A stretch of 9,207 bases of DNA from Collinsella sp. GTDB lineage: Bacteria > Actinomycetota > Coriobacteriia > Coriobacteriales > Coriobacteriaceae. The notes below the pieces were generated by a model. The model was not told the origin of the DNA. It ran no database searches and saw nothing but the letters and a program-made list of their open reading frames with translations. A program made the translations under genes and the position numbers. Shown piece after piece: positions 1-6,198 of the stretch (positions are counted from its first letter, which is position 1; each line of letters begins with the position of its first letter). The stretch spans positions 1-9,207 of the forward strand of contig DXZQ01000039.1 of assembly GCA_019419585.1 (NCBI GenBank), written 5' to 3'.

Positions 1-18
1 CGTAGCGGGTGGTTCAAA

Positions 19-39
19 GCTGGCCGCTGCGCGGCCAGC
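19..39. repeat. Perfect inverted repeat, 9-bp arms
   Basis: GCTGGCCGC and GCGGCCAGC form a perfect 9-bp stem around a TGC loop. It is very GC-rich and would fold stably as RNA or as single-stranded DNA. No T-run follows on either side, so it is not a typical intrinsic terminator. A smaller palindrome, AGACT-AA-AGTCT, follows immediately at 40-51. Confidence 0.7.
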
Positions 40-60
40 AGACTAAAGTCTTGAATTTGA

Positions 61-82
61 GCGAATCAGGCCCCTGATTCGC
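61..82. repeat. Perfect inverted repeat, 10-bp arms
   Basis: GCGAATCAGG and CCTGATTCGC are perfect reverse complements separated by CC. As a hairpin it would have a 9-bp stem and a 4-nt loop. Half of the right arm, TGATTCGC, is repeated at 103-110, next to the short palindrome TCAATTGA (98-105). The cluster resembles palindromic intergenic repeats more than a transcription terminator, because no T-tract follows. Confidence 0.7.
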
Positions 83-221
83 GGTTTCGGGAATGACTCA
101 ATTGATTCGCAAAATCGCAGGTCGCTCCTTTAATCACTCCCTGGTTTCCGCCGGGGTTCGTAGCGGGTGGCGTGAAAAGGGGCGATTCAAAGGGTCGGAG
201 AGATGCGTCTTGGCCAAGAAA

Positions 222-240
222 TAAGGTTAGCCTTATCTTA
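222..240. promoter_or_regulatory. DtxR/IdeR-like iron box (putative operator)
   Basis: TAAGGTTAGCCTTATCTTA matches the DtxR/IdeR consensus TTAGGTTAGCCTAACCTAA at 15 of 19 positions, including the core GGTTAGCCT. It is also partly self-complementary (7 of 9 arm positions). It sits just upstream of a TG-extended -10 box, where a bound repressor would cover the -35 region. Known for this family: iron-loaded DtxR/IdeR (or manganese-loaded MntR relatives) represses metal-uptake genes. Inference: the methyltransferase genes downstream are switched on under iron limitation. Confidence 0.6.
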
Positions 241-254
241 CTTCATGGTTCGTG

Positions 255-277
255 TGTTATAGTTAGATTGCTCTAAC
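255..277 (+). promoter_or_regulatory. Extended -10 promoter followed by a small inverted repeat
   Basis: TGTTATAGT (255-263) is a TG-extended -10 element differing from TATAAT at one base. No good -35 lies 16-18 nt upstream, as is usual for extended -10 promoters. It overlaps a palindrome, GTTAGA-TTGC-TCTAAC (262-277), which could be a second operator or a leader hairpin. The start codon at 297 follows, with GGGGGG at 282-287 as the ribosome binding site. Confidence 0.5.
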
Positions 278-296
278 TGTTTGGGGGGCGATAGCC

Positions 297-926
297 ATGC
301 ACGAACGCAAGGGCTTCTGGGACAAGAATGCCGGTCGGTACGACCGTTTCATGCGAAAGGACCGGGCGGCGTATGAGAAGATGTATGAGCTGATCAGGCC
401 GGTAGTGAAAGCAAAAACCGTACTGGAGGTTGCCACCGGCACGGGGCTCATCGCAAAGAGCGTCGTGGATGCGGCGGCGCGCATCGAGGCTACGGACGCC
501 TCTGCAAAGATGATCCTTGAAGCAAAGCGGGACAATCAATCCGCAAAGCTGCACTTTTCCGTACAAGATATGTTCCGCCTGCCCTATGCACAGAAGTCCT
601 TCGAAGTGGTGATCGTGTCCAACGCACTTCACATAGTGCCGCATCCGGAAAAGGCCCTGCAAGAAATCAGGCGGGTGCTGAAGGACGACGGCGTGCTCAT
701 CGCGCCAACCTTCACCCACGCGGGGAACTCGGTTTCCGGCAAGGCAAAAGCCTTTTTCATGAGTATGGCGGGATTCCCCCTCCACAGCGGGTGGACAAGC
801 GAGGAATACCTGCGTTTCCTGCGTCAAAACGGCTGGGCGGTGCGGAAAAGCGCGGTGCTGAAGGCCTCGTTCCCGTTGACCTATGCGGAATGCACGAAAT
901 CGGAGGGGCCAGATGTCGTTCTTTGA
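297..926 (+). CDS. Class I SAM-dependent methyltransferase (UbiE/Methyltransf_11 type)
   Basis: This 209-residue protein has the Rossmann-like SAM-binding fold. Motif I is VLEVATGTG (residues 42-50), an acidic residue at the end of strand 2 is D67 in EATDAS, and a motif IV-like stretch, VVIVSNALHIV, is followed by the usual LxEIRRVLKDDG helix-strand. The length is normal for small-molecule methyltransferases, with no DNA- or RNA-binding domain. The ATG is supported by GGGGGG nine bases upstream and is the first start after the promoter. Its end overlaps the next methyltransferase by 14 nt, so the two are probably co-translated. The iron-box-like operator upstream suggests expression under iron limitation. 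The substrate cannot be read from sequence; a metallophore, quinone-like or tetrapyrrole-related compound is possible. Confidence 0.88.
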   Translation: MHERKGFWDKNAGRYDRFMRKDRAAYEKMYELIRPVVKAKTVLEVATGTGLIAKSVVDAAARIEATDASAKMILEAKRDNQSAKLHFSVQDMFRLPYAQKSFEVVIVSNALHIVPHPEKALQEIRRVLKDDGVLIAPTFTHAGNSVSGKAKAFFMSMAGFPLHSGWTSEEYLRFLRQNGWAVRKSAVLKASFPLTYAECTKSEGPDVVL

Positions 927-1518
927 AAACACCCGCAAGCCCGTGGGCCTCGGCGGAAAACTTATGGTTGCCATGATGAACCTGGGCCACAGCCCTGTGG
1001 CGCGGTGGGGACTTCGATTTCTACGACTTGCGCCAAATGCCAAGGTGCTGGATTGCGGCTGCGGCGGCGGGGCGAATATAAAACGGCTGCTGAAAAAATG
1101 CCCGCATGGCGTCGTCAAGGGCGTCGACTATTCGCCCGTCAGCGTGGAGAAGACTAGAAAGCTCAACCGAATTGCAATTCAGGAGGGGCGTTGCGCCGTT
1201 CTGCAAGGCAGTGTGGCGGATATGGTGTTTGAGGATAGCTACTTCGATGCCGCCACGGCCTTTGAGACCGTCTATTTTTGGCCTGATTTGCCCCGATGCC
1301 TCCGTGAGGTCTGGCGGACGCTGAAGCCAGGCGGGACAATTCTCATCTGCAACGAGAGCAATGGCGATACGGACAAGGACGAGAGGTGGACGCAGATCAT
1401 CGGCGGCATGACCATCTACAAGGACATTGAATTAAAGGCGTATCTGGAGCAGGCGGGTTTTCACGAGGTGCAGATACGCAAAAAGAAAAAGTGGCTCTGC
1501 ATCACGGCGCGGAAGTAA
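913..1518 (+). CDS. Class I SAM-dependent methyltransferase (Methyltransf_11/25 type)
   Basis: This 201-residue methyltransferase has a strongly glycine-rich motif I, VLDCGCGGGAN (residues 45-55), then GVDYSPVSVE (the ribose-binding acidic loop) and a motif with LREVWRTLKPGGTILICNE, typical of the Methyltransf_11 family. The ATG at 913 is chosen over an earlier in-frame start at 883 because GGAGGGG (902-908) lies four bases before it, and because the earlier start would extend the protein into the upstream gene with unlikely residues. It overlaps the preceding gene by 14 nt. Residues 190-201 are basic (KKKKKW). The two adjacent paralogous-fold enzymes plus the third downstream point to a multi-methylation tailoring pathway or three steps on related substrates, but the substrate is unknown. 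Confidence 0.88.
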   Translation: MSFFENTRKPVGLGGKLMVAMMNLGHSPVARWGLRFLRLAPNAKVLDCGCGGGANIKRLLKKCPHGVVKGVDYSPVSVEKTRKLNRIAIQEGRCAVLQGSVADMVFEDSYFDAATAFETVYFWPDLPRCLREVWRTLKPGGTILICNESNGDTDKDERWTQIIGGMTIYKDIELKAYLEQAGFHEVQIRKKKKWLCITARK

Positions 1519-1632
1519 GGGCATCAAGCACGGGCATTTTTGCATCCATCCTGCACATGAGTTAGGCATGCCGGTCATAGCGGCTGTGCTGGCGGCAATT
1601 ATGACAGTTTTTATTCACTGAGGAAGGAACCT

Positions 1633-2463
1633 ATGAAATGTAAAATCGAGAAAAACACCGTGCAGGAGACGCTGATCCTCCCGCTGTATTCCCGGAAGCT
1701 GTGTACGGAGCTGTACCCGAACCTTTACAAGGATGAAACAGCGGTTCGCCTGCTCGGCCAGATCGACTACGACTTTTCAGAGGCAGAGAAAAACACCCGC
1801 AGCTTGATGCAGCGTTTTGGCGCGCTGGAGGTGGCCATGCGGCAGAGTGATCTTGCTTTCGAGGTGCGGGATTACCTGAAAGGCCACCCCAATGCAGCGG
1901 TGGTCAATCTGGGCTGTGGGCTGGACAACACCGGCAGAACCTGCGACAACGGTAGATGCAAGATCTACAATCTGGACTTCCCGGATGTGATTGCCTTGCG
2001 GCAGCAGCTACTGCCCGCCGGGAATCGAGAACAAAATATCCCCTGCGACCTGAAAGACACCGCATGGTTTAGCAAAATCGATGCCTCCGGCGGGGCGGTG
2101 TTCTTTGCCTCCGGGGTGTTCTATTACTTTCTGACCCAACAGGTCCGGGAACTGGTGCGGGGGATGGCGGACGCTTTCCCCGGCAGTGTGCTGGTCTTTG
2201 ATGCTGCCAATCGGACGGCGGTAAAGATGATCGCAAAAACATGGCTTAAGACTGCAAAAATCAAGGATGTGGGGGCATATTTTGCGGTTTCGGATGCCGC
2301 CAAGGAAATCGGCACGTGGGGCAGACGTCTGCAGGTCACAAGTCGCGGCTATATGCTGGGTTACAACGATTTGAGAGACCCTTCTGTCAGCGGCTTTTTC
2401 CGGTTTCTCGCAAGGGTCGGTGACAACGGGATGAAAATGCAAATCGTGAAAATAAGATTTTGA
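1633..2463 (+). CDS. Leucine carboxyl methyltransferase/TcmP-type O-methyltransferase
   Basis: This 276-residue protein fits the LCM family (PF04072-like; polyketide O-methyltransferase TcmP and protein phosphatase methyltransferase relatives). VVNLGCGLDNTGRT (residues 90-103) corresponds to the family's glycine motif, and YNLDFPDVI (112-120) to its SAM-ribose-binding Asp motif. The N-terminal helical region with the K-N-T-R stretch before motif I also fits. The start is supported by AGGAAGGA at 1621-1628. It lies 114 nt after the previous gene with no clear terminator between, so it may belong to the same transcript. In my recollection, genes of this type in gut anaerobes often sit near ABC and ECF-type transporters under iron control; nothing in the window itself shows transporters. 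Small-molecule carboxyl- or hydroxyl-methylation is the likely activity. Confidence 0.85.
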   Translation: MKCKIEKNTVQETLILPLYSRKLCTELYPNLYKDETAVRLLGQIDYDFSEAEKNTRSLMQRFGALEVAMRQSDLAFEVRDYLKGHPNAAVVNLGCGLDNTGRTCDNGRCKIYNLDFPDVIALRQQLLPAGNREQNIPCDLKDTAWFSKIDASGGAVFFASGVFYYFLTQQVRELVRGMADAFPGSVLVFDAANRTAVKMIAKTWLKTAKIKDVGAYFAVSDAAKEIGTWGRRLQVTSRGYMLGYNDLRDPSVSGFFRFLARVGDNGMKMQIVKIRF

Positions 2464-2472
2464 GAGACAAAA

Positions 2473-2589
2473 ATGAAGCGCATTCACTTTGACGTTGAAG
2501 AAGACGGCTTTTACGGCGCATATTGGGCGTGCAAGGACACACATACAGCAGCGGGCACGGATTCGATTGAAACCGTGCCCGCTATCTGA
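2473..2589 (+). pseudogene. Truncated start of a fourth operon gene (possible alpha/beta hydrolase head)
   Basis: An ATG nine bases after the third methyltransferase opens a 38-codon frame. Its first ~22 residues (MKRIHFDVEEDGFYGAYWAC) read like a genuine protein N-terminus, with an aromatic/acidic beta-strand opening. The remainder runs through a GC-rich hairpin and stops. I weakly associate this opening with alpha/beta-hydrolase (BAAT-like thioesterase) proteins of Firmicutes; that is memory, not a search. The tight spacing to the preceding stop suggests the gene once continued the operon and lost its body at roughly 2535-2590, where the sequence changes to a DNA methyltransferase remnant. 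It could instead be a non-functional chance frame. Confidence 0.4.
2550..2583. terminator. 11-bp hairpin, possible terminator of the methyltransferase operon
   Basis: AGCGGGCACGG and CCGTGCCCGCT are perfect 11-bp complements around a 12-nt loop. The stem is GC-rich and AT-rich sequence follows (ATCTGATACTAAATTATTTTA), but there is no continuous T-tract, so efficiency is doubtful. It lies exactly between the truncated gene start at 2473 and the methylase remnant at 2596, so it may mark a recombination boundary as well as a transcription end. Confidence 0.5.
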
Positions 2590-2595
2590 TACTAA

Positions 2596-2994
2596 ATTAT
2601 TTTATCAAACGTCTGTTCTATTATCGCCTATTACAACAGCATTGCGTTCGCATTCACGGAGCTTTACGGCAGAAGCTGTGGGGGCGGTGTGCTTGAGATT
2701 CTGCCCAAGAAAGTTGGCAATATCCCTGTTCTCAATACCGGTCTATTGAACATTAATCCCGAGCTAAAAAGAAACGTTATCAGCATAATTGACGGAGTAG
2801 TAAGAAATGGGCGCAATATCGACGAAGCGTTGGATTACATTGATGCAGAGATACTCGTTGGTGTACTTAGATTCGATAAAGATACCTGTCGCGCATGTAG
2901 ACGCATATGGAAAGACATTGAAAGCAAGGCACCTTGGCAGAGGCAAAAGATAGGCAGTGACTATAATGACCAGCACATAATTTACTTGGATTAG
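2596..2994 (+). pseudogene. C-terminal remnant of an adenine-specific DNA methyltransferase
   Basis: The frame opens after a TAA at 2593-2595 and runs 132 codons to TAG. Its first part contains AFAFTELYGRSCGGGVLEIL (residues 17-36), followed by PKKVGNIPV. This is the typical end of the catalytic/target-recognition region of Eco57I/TaqI-like N6-adenine methyltransferases (xxTFAFxExxGRSYGGGVLExxPSE). All of the SAM-binding core (motif I and the NPPY catalytic motif) is missing, and no ATG exists at its start; GTG at 2689 would give only 101 residues. It is therefore a 5'-truncated gene that cannot methylate DNA alone. The base composition is clearly more AT-rich than the flanking genes. Known context: such methylases accompany GTP-dependent McrBC-like restriction genes, which follow here immediately. 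Confidence 0.7.
2962..2967 (+). promoter_or_regulatory. Perfect TATAAT -10 box upstream of the McrB-type gene
   Basis: A consensus TATAAT lies at the very end of the methylase remnant. The best -35-like hexamer, TTGGCA (2934-2939), is 22 nt away, which is longer than optimal, and no TG extension is in the right place. If used, transcription would begin near 2974, shortly before the GTPase gene, so the restriction genes could be expressed without the broken upstream gene. This is a pattern match only. Confidence 0.3.
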
Positions 2995-3049
2995 CTTTTA
3001 TGAAGAGTTATCTGACAAGCTGCTGACCTATCGAGACAGGCGCGACGAT

Positions 3050-5146
3050 TTGATAAACAAGCTAGCAACTGTCTATGAATCGATCGGGATGAGTCTCCCT
3101 AAGCTTGAGGCAGATGAGCTCCAAGACATCGATCCGTTCACCGTCTTCGGCCTCTTCAACAAGGGCATCACAGACGCAAACCGGCAAAAGATCATCGCCG
3201 GCATCGCCGAGCTGTTCGACATTGGGGCAGATCAGCCCACGGACTTCGAGGGCATCCCCGTGCTCAACAACCTCAACGCGACCTTCTATGCCTTCGCCAA
3301 CGACGACCGGCGCGGCGAGAATGACATCGACAACCTTTGGCATGTTTTCGAGGCCGAACTTGCACTGGCCGCCGACGACAACGAGGAAACCCGGAAGGTC
3401 TTCGTCGAGGCATTCGATACCGCCGTCATCCAGTTCACACTTGGCTGGAAGCTCACCATGGGCCTCTACTGGGCGAGGCCCTACAACTTCATCAGCCTGG
3501 ACTCGCGCAACCGTTGGTTCATGGCCGACGTGGCAAAGGCTGGCTCCACCATTGCCGGCATAGCGCCAAAGGAGAAGGACTCGCCAGTTCATGACGGAGA
3601 TCGCTACCTCGACATTTGCGACACCATCAAGTCGGAGCTCGGAAGCGAAGAGTGCTCGTATGCAGACTTCCCCTCGCTGACGGCTGCCGCCTTCGTGGAG
3701 TCCGAACGCGTCAACCAGGAGCGGAAGGCTGCCGAGAAGGCTGCAGCCGAGAAGGCGGAAGAAAATTCCCTTGGAGACGAGGGGGTCAAGACCACACATT
3801 ACTGGACCTACTCCCCGGGAGACGGTGCCGCGAGGTGGGATGACTTCTACGCACGTGGCGTAATGGGCGTCGGCTGGAGCAAGCTCGGCGACGTCGAGAA
3901 ATACGCCAGCAAGGAAGACATCCGCAAGAACCTGCGCACCCTGTACAGTAGCAAGTACTCGCAGAAGAACTCCGCGCTCGCGCTCTGGCAGTTCTCGCGC
4001 GAAATCAAGCCGGGCGACGTTGTCTTTGCTAAGCGGGGCCGCAGCGTAATTATTGGTCGCGGCATCGTTGAGGGGGATTACCAATTCGACGAAAATGGCG
4101 ACTCCTATCCGAACATCCGCAGGGTACGCTGGACGAACAGAGGAGAGTGGCACACGGAAGACTTCCTCGCCGTGAAGACCCTGACGGACATCACCGCCTA
4201 TCCCGACCTCGTTGAGAAGCTCAACTCGTTCTTCGAGAACGAGGGCGGCGAAGTCGAAGAAGACACGGAGGAGGTTGAATACCCAGCGTACACGTCCGAG
4301 GACTTCCTCTCGGAGGTCTACATGGACGGCGAGTACTACAGGACCCTCGTCAACGTCCTGCGCGCGAAGAAGAACATCATCCTGCAGGGTGCCCCAGGCG
4401 TAGGCAAGACCTTCGCCGCAAAGCGCCTGGCCTACTCCATGATGGGCGTGAAGGACGCCGAGCGTGTGATGATGGTGCAGTTCCACCAGAGCTACAGCTA
4501 CGAGGACTTCATAGAGGGGTTCCGCCCGAACGCGCAGGGCTTCGACCTCGAGAAGGGCGCGTTCTACAACTTCTGCAAGAATGCGAAGGACGATTCTGAC
4601 AACGACTACTTCTTCATCATCGACGAAATCAACCGTGGCAACCTCTCGAAGATCTTCGGCGAGCTGTTCATGCTCATCGAGAACGACAAGCGCGGGCCCA
4701 GGAACACGCTGCAGCTCCTCTACTCGCACGAGCTGTTCTACGTCCCGAGCAACGTATACCTCATTGGAATGATGAACACAGCGGACCGCTCGCTCGCCAT
4801 GCTCGACTACGCCCTGCGCCGCCGCTTCGCGTTCTTCGACCTCCGTCCCGCCTTCGACACGGAGAGCTTCATCGCCTATCAGGAGGGACTTGCCAGCGAG
4901 AAGTTCGATAGGCTCATCGCCTGCGTCGTGAAGCTGAACGAGGCGATCGCGTCCGACGAGTCGCTGGGAGACGGCTTCTGCATCGGCCATAGCTACTTCT
5001 GCCGCATGTCCCCGGACGACGTAACGGACGATAAACTCTCGGCAATCGTCAACTACGAGCTCGTGCCGATGTTGCGCGAGTACTGGTTCGACGAGCCTAC
5101 CAAGGTCGACGAGTGGGCCGGCAAGTTGCGCAGGTCAATCCGGTGA
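3050..5146 (+). CDS. mcrB: McrB-type AAA+ GTPase of a modification-dependent restriction system, with EVE-like reader domain
   Basis: McrB subunits are GTP-hydrolysing AAA+ rings that recognise DNA through their N-terminal region and drive the McrC nuclease. Numbering from the TTG at 3050 gives 698 residues. Residues 1-210 form an N-terminal domain with DIDPFTVFGLFNKGITDANR, which I recognise from gut-bacterial McrB homologues. An Ala/Lys/Glu helical linker lies at about 222-246. Residues 249-385 form an EVE/PUA-like domain (HYWTYS, GVMGVGW, GDVVFAKRG, IIGRGIV), a fold that flips and reads modified bases. The AAA+ core follows: Walker A GAPGVGKT (447-454), Walker B IIDEINRGN with DEINR at 525-529, the McrB GTPase signature MNTADRS (575-581), and ALRRRF (588-593). 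The start is uncertain: the frame is open from 2981, and SFYEELSDKLLTYRD just upstream looks like the true N-terminus, beginning at an ATT codon (2990). Other starts are TTG 3050 and ATG 3089. Codons are C-ending and GC-rich, unlike the upstream remnant. Confidence 0.92.
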   Translation: MINKLATVYESIGMSLPKLEADELQDIDPFTVFGLFNKGITDANRQKIIAGIAELFDIGADQPTDFEGIPVLNNLNATFYAFANDDRRGENDIDNLWHVFEAELALAADDNEETRKVFVEAFDTAVIQFTLGWKLTMGLYWARPYNFISLDSRNRWFMADVAKAGSTIAGIAPKEKDSPVHDGDRYLDICDTIKSELGSEECSYADFPSLTAAAFVESERVNQERKAAEKAAAEKAEENSLGDEGVKTTHYWTYSPGDGAARWDDFYARGVMGVGWSKLGDVEKYASKEDIRKNLRTLYSSKYSQKNSALALWQFSREIKPGDVVFAKRGRSVIIGRGIVEGDYQFDENGDSYPNIRRVRWTNRGEWHTEDFLAVKTLTDITAYPDLVEKLNSFFENEGGEVEEDTEEVEYPAYTSEDFLSEVYMDGEYYRTLVNVLRAKKNIILQGAPGVGKTFAAKRLAYSMMGVKDAERVMMVQFHQSYSYEDFIEGFRPNAQGFDLEKGAFYNFCKNAKDDSDNDYFFIIDEINRGNLSKIFGELFMLIENDKRGPRNTLQLLYSHELFYVPSNVYLIGMMNTADRSLAMLDYALRRRFAFFDLRPAFDTESFIAYQEGLASEKFDRLIACVVKLNEAIASDESLGDGFCIGHSYFCRMSPDDVTDDKLSAIVNYELVPMLREYWFDEPTKVDEWAGKLRRSIR

Positions 5147-6198
5147 TCCGGATACAGAACATCTACCACATGCTCACCTATGCGTTCCAGACGCTGCAAG
5201 GGCAGGGCTACCGCGGCATCGCAGCCGAGGAGTTCGACAACACCGCCGACCTCCTCGCCGAGATACTGTCACGGGGCGTGAGCCTGCAGCTCAAGCGCGG
5301 CCTTGGCCGAGAGTACGTCGACCGCAAGGAAATGCTCTCCTCACCGAGGGGCAAGATTGAGCTGTCCGAGTCCTTGAAGACGCGCTCGATTCTGCGCAGG
5401 CAGCTGGTTTGCAGCTACGACGAGTTCAGCACGGACACGCGCATGAACCGCATCCTCAAGGCGACGATCATGCTCTTGATTCGTTCGGACATCGACAAGG
5501 CGCGCAAGAAGGCACTTAGACGGCTGCTTCCGTACTTCGTGGACGTGGAAGACGTGAACCTTTCGGGCGAAGACTGGCACATGCGCTTCGACCGGAACAA
5601 CCAGACTTATCGCATGCTCATGAACGTGTGCTGGCTGGTCGTGAAGGGCCTTCTCCAGACGCGGGAGAGCGGGGGTCTCCGCATGATGGACTTCCTCGAC
5701 GAGCAGCGAATGAGCCACCTGTACGAGAAGTTCATCCTCGAGTACTACAGACGTGAGCACCCAGAGCTTTCCGCGGGGGCGCCGTACATCAGCTGGGCGC
5801 TCGACGACAACTTCGATGACATGCTCCCCGCCATGCACACCGACATAACGCTCACACGAGGCAGGGCCGTCCTCATCGTCGACGCGAAGTACTACAGTCA
5901 CACGACGCAACAGCAGTTCGGCAAGCAAAGCGTCCACTCCGGCAACCTATACCAGATCTTCACCTACGTGAAGAACAAGGAAGCGGAGCTCGCCAGCACT
6001 CACGAGCAGCATAGCGTGTCGGGCATGCTGCTCTACGCCAAGACCGACGAAGACGTGCAGCCTGATGGTGTGTATCAGATGAGCGGTAACCAGATAAGCG
6101 TGAGGACATTGGACCTGAACCAGCCCTTCGAGACAATACGTTCGCAGCTCGACGGTATTGCTGAAGCTCATTTCTCAAAAGAGGCGGCTTATGTTTGA
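5143..6198 (+). CDS. mcrC: McrC-type nuclease subunit (PD-(D/E)XK) of the restriction system
   Basis: McrC binds the McrB ring, stimulates its GTPase activity and supplies the endonuclease. From GTG 5143 the protein has 351 residues, normal for the family. It opens with IRIQNIYHMLTYAF, the typical McrC N-terminus, then DLLAEILSRGVSLQLKRGL, RGKIELSES (the DNA/McrB-contact beta region) and SYDEFSTDTRMNRILKATI. The C-terminal nuclease domain shows LYEKFILEYY, then D234 (TDITL) and IVDAKYY with D247-x-K249, which is the PD-(D/E)XK active site; the core residues appear intact. GTG is preferred over an in-frame GTG at 5113 because it overlaps the mcrB stop as GTGA, the usual coupled arrangement, and because the extra residues from 5113 are an mcrB shadow. 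It overlaps the next gene by 8 nt. Confidence 0.93.
   Translation: MIRIQNIYHMLTYAFQTLQGQGYRGIAAEEFDNTADLLAEILSRGVSLQLKRGLGREYVDRKEMLSSPRGKIELSESLKTRSILRRQLVCSYDEFSTDTRMNRILKATIMLLIRSDIDKARKKALRRLLPYFVDVEDVNLSGEDWHMRFDRNNQTYRMLMNVCWLVVKGLLQTRESGGLRMMDFLDEQRMSHLYEKFILEYYRREHPELSAGAPYISWALDDNFDDMLPAMHTDITLTRGRAVLIVDAKYYSHTTQQQFGKQSVHSGNLYQIFTYVKNKEAELASTHEQHSVSGMLLYAKTDEDVQPDGVYQMSGNQISVRTLDLNQPFETIRSQLDGIAEAHFSKEAAYV

Larger units (their letters stand above)
1..170. repeat. 12-bp direct repeat pair bounding a palindrome-rich intergenic region
   Basis: The sequence CGTAGCGGGTGG occurs at 1-12 and again at 159-170. In both places TTCAAAG follows (13-19 and 185-191), so the two copies look like diverged ends of a repeat of about 160 bp whose first copy may continue to the left of the window. 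TGATTCGC is also repeated, at 75-82 and 103-110. No open reading frame with a ribosome binding site was seen in 1-296. The stretch carries the palindromes listed separately and the promoter region of the methyltransferase operon. Its nature is not known to me; a dispersed intergenic repeat or an old mobile-element end are both possible. Confidence 0.5.

Noticed and set aside
61..82. The 10-bp palindrome as a transcription terminator of a gene left of the window
   Set aside because: No T-tract follows on either strand, and it is one of several similar palindromes, so a repeat element fits better.
1..191. CRISPR array or tRNA/attachment site in the left repeats
   Set aside because: There are only two copies of each direct repeat with irregular spacing, and no cloverleaf or integrase gene could be found.
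273..1118. 281-codon minus-strand frame over the first two methyltransferases
   Set aside because: The residue composition is unlike a folded protein (many Arg, His, Pro), there is no ribosome binding site, and it is fully opposite two clear methyltransferase genes.
2008..2544. 178-codon minus-strand frame opposite the third methyltransferase
   Set aside because: It lies antisense to a gene with clear family motifs and ends in the broken junction region; no ribosome binding site and no recognisable motif.
3062..4990. 642-codon open frame on the minus strand opposite mcrB
   Set aside because: It is an antisense shadow produced by the strong C-ending codon bias of mcrB; the product is Val/Glu/Leu/His-rich with no domain, and the plus strand carries all McrB motifs.
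5341..5937. 198-codon minus-strand frame opposite mcrC
   Set aside because: Val/His/Arg-rich antisense shadow of a codon-biased gene; the plus strand has the intact nuclease motif.
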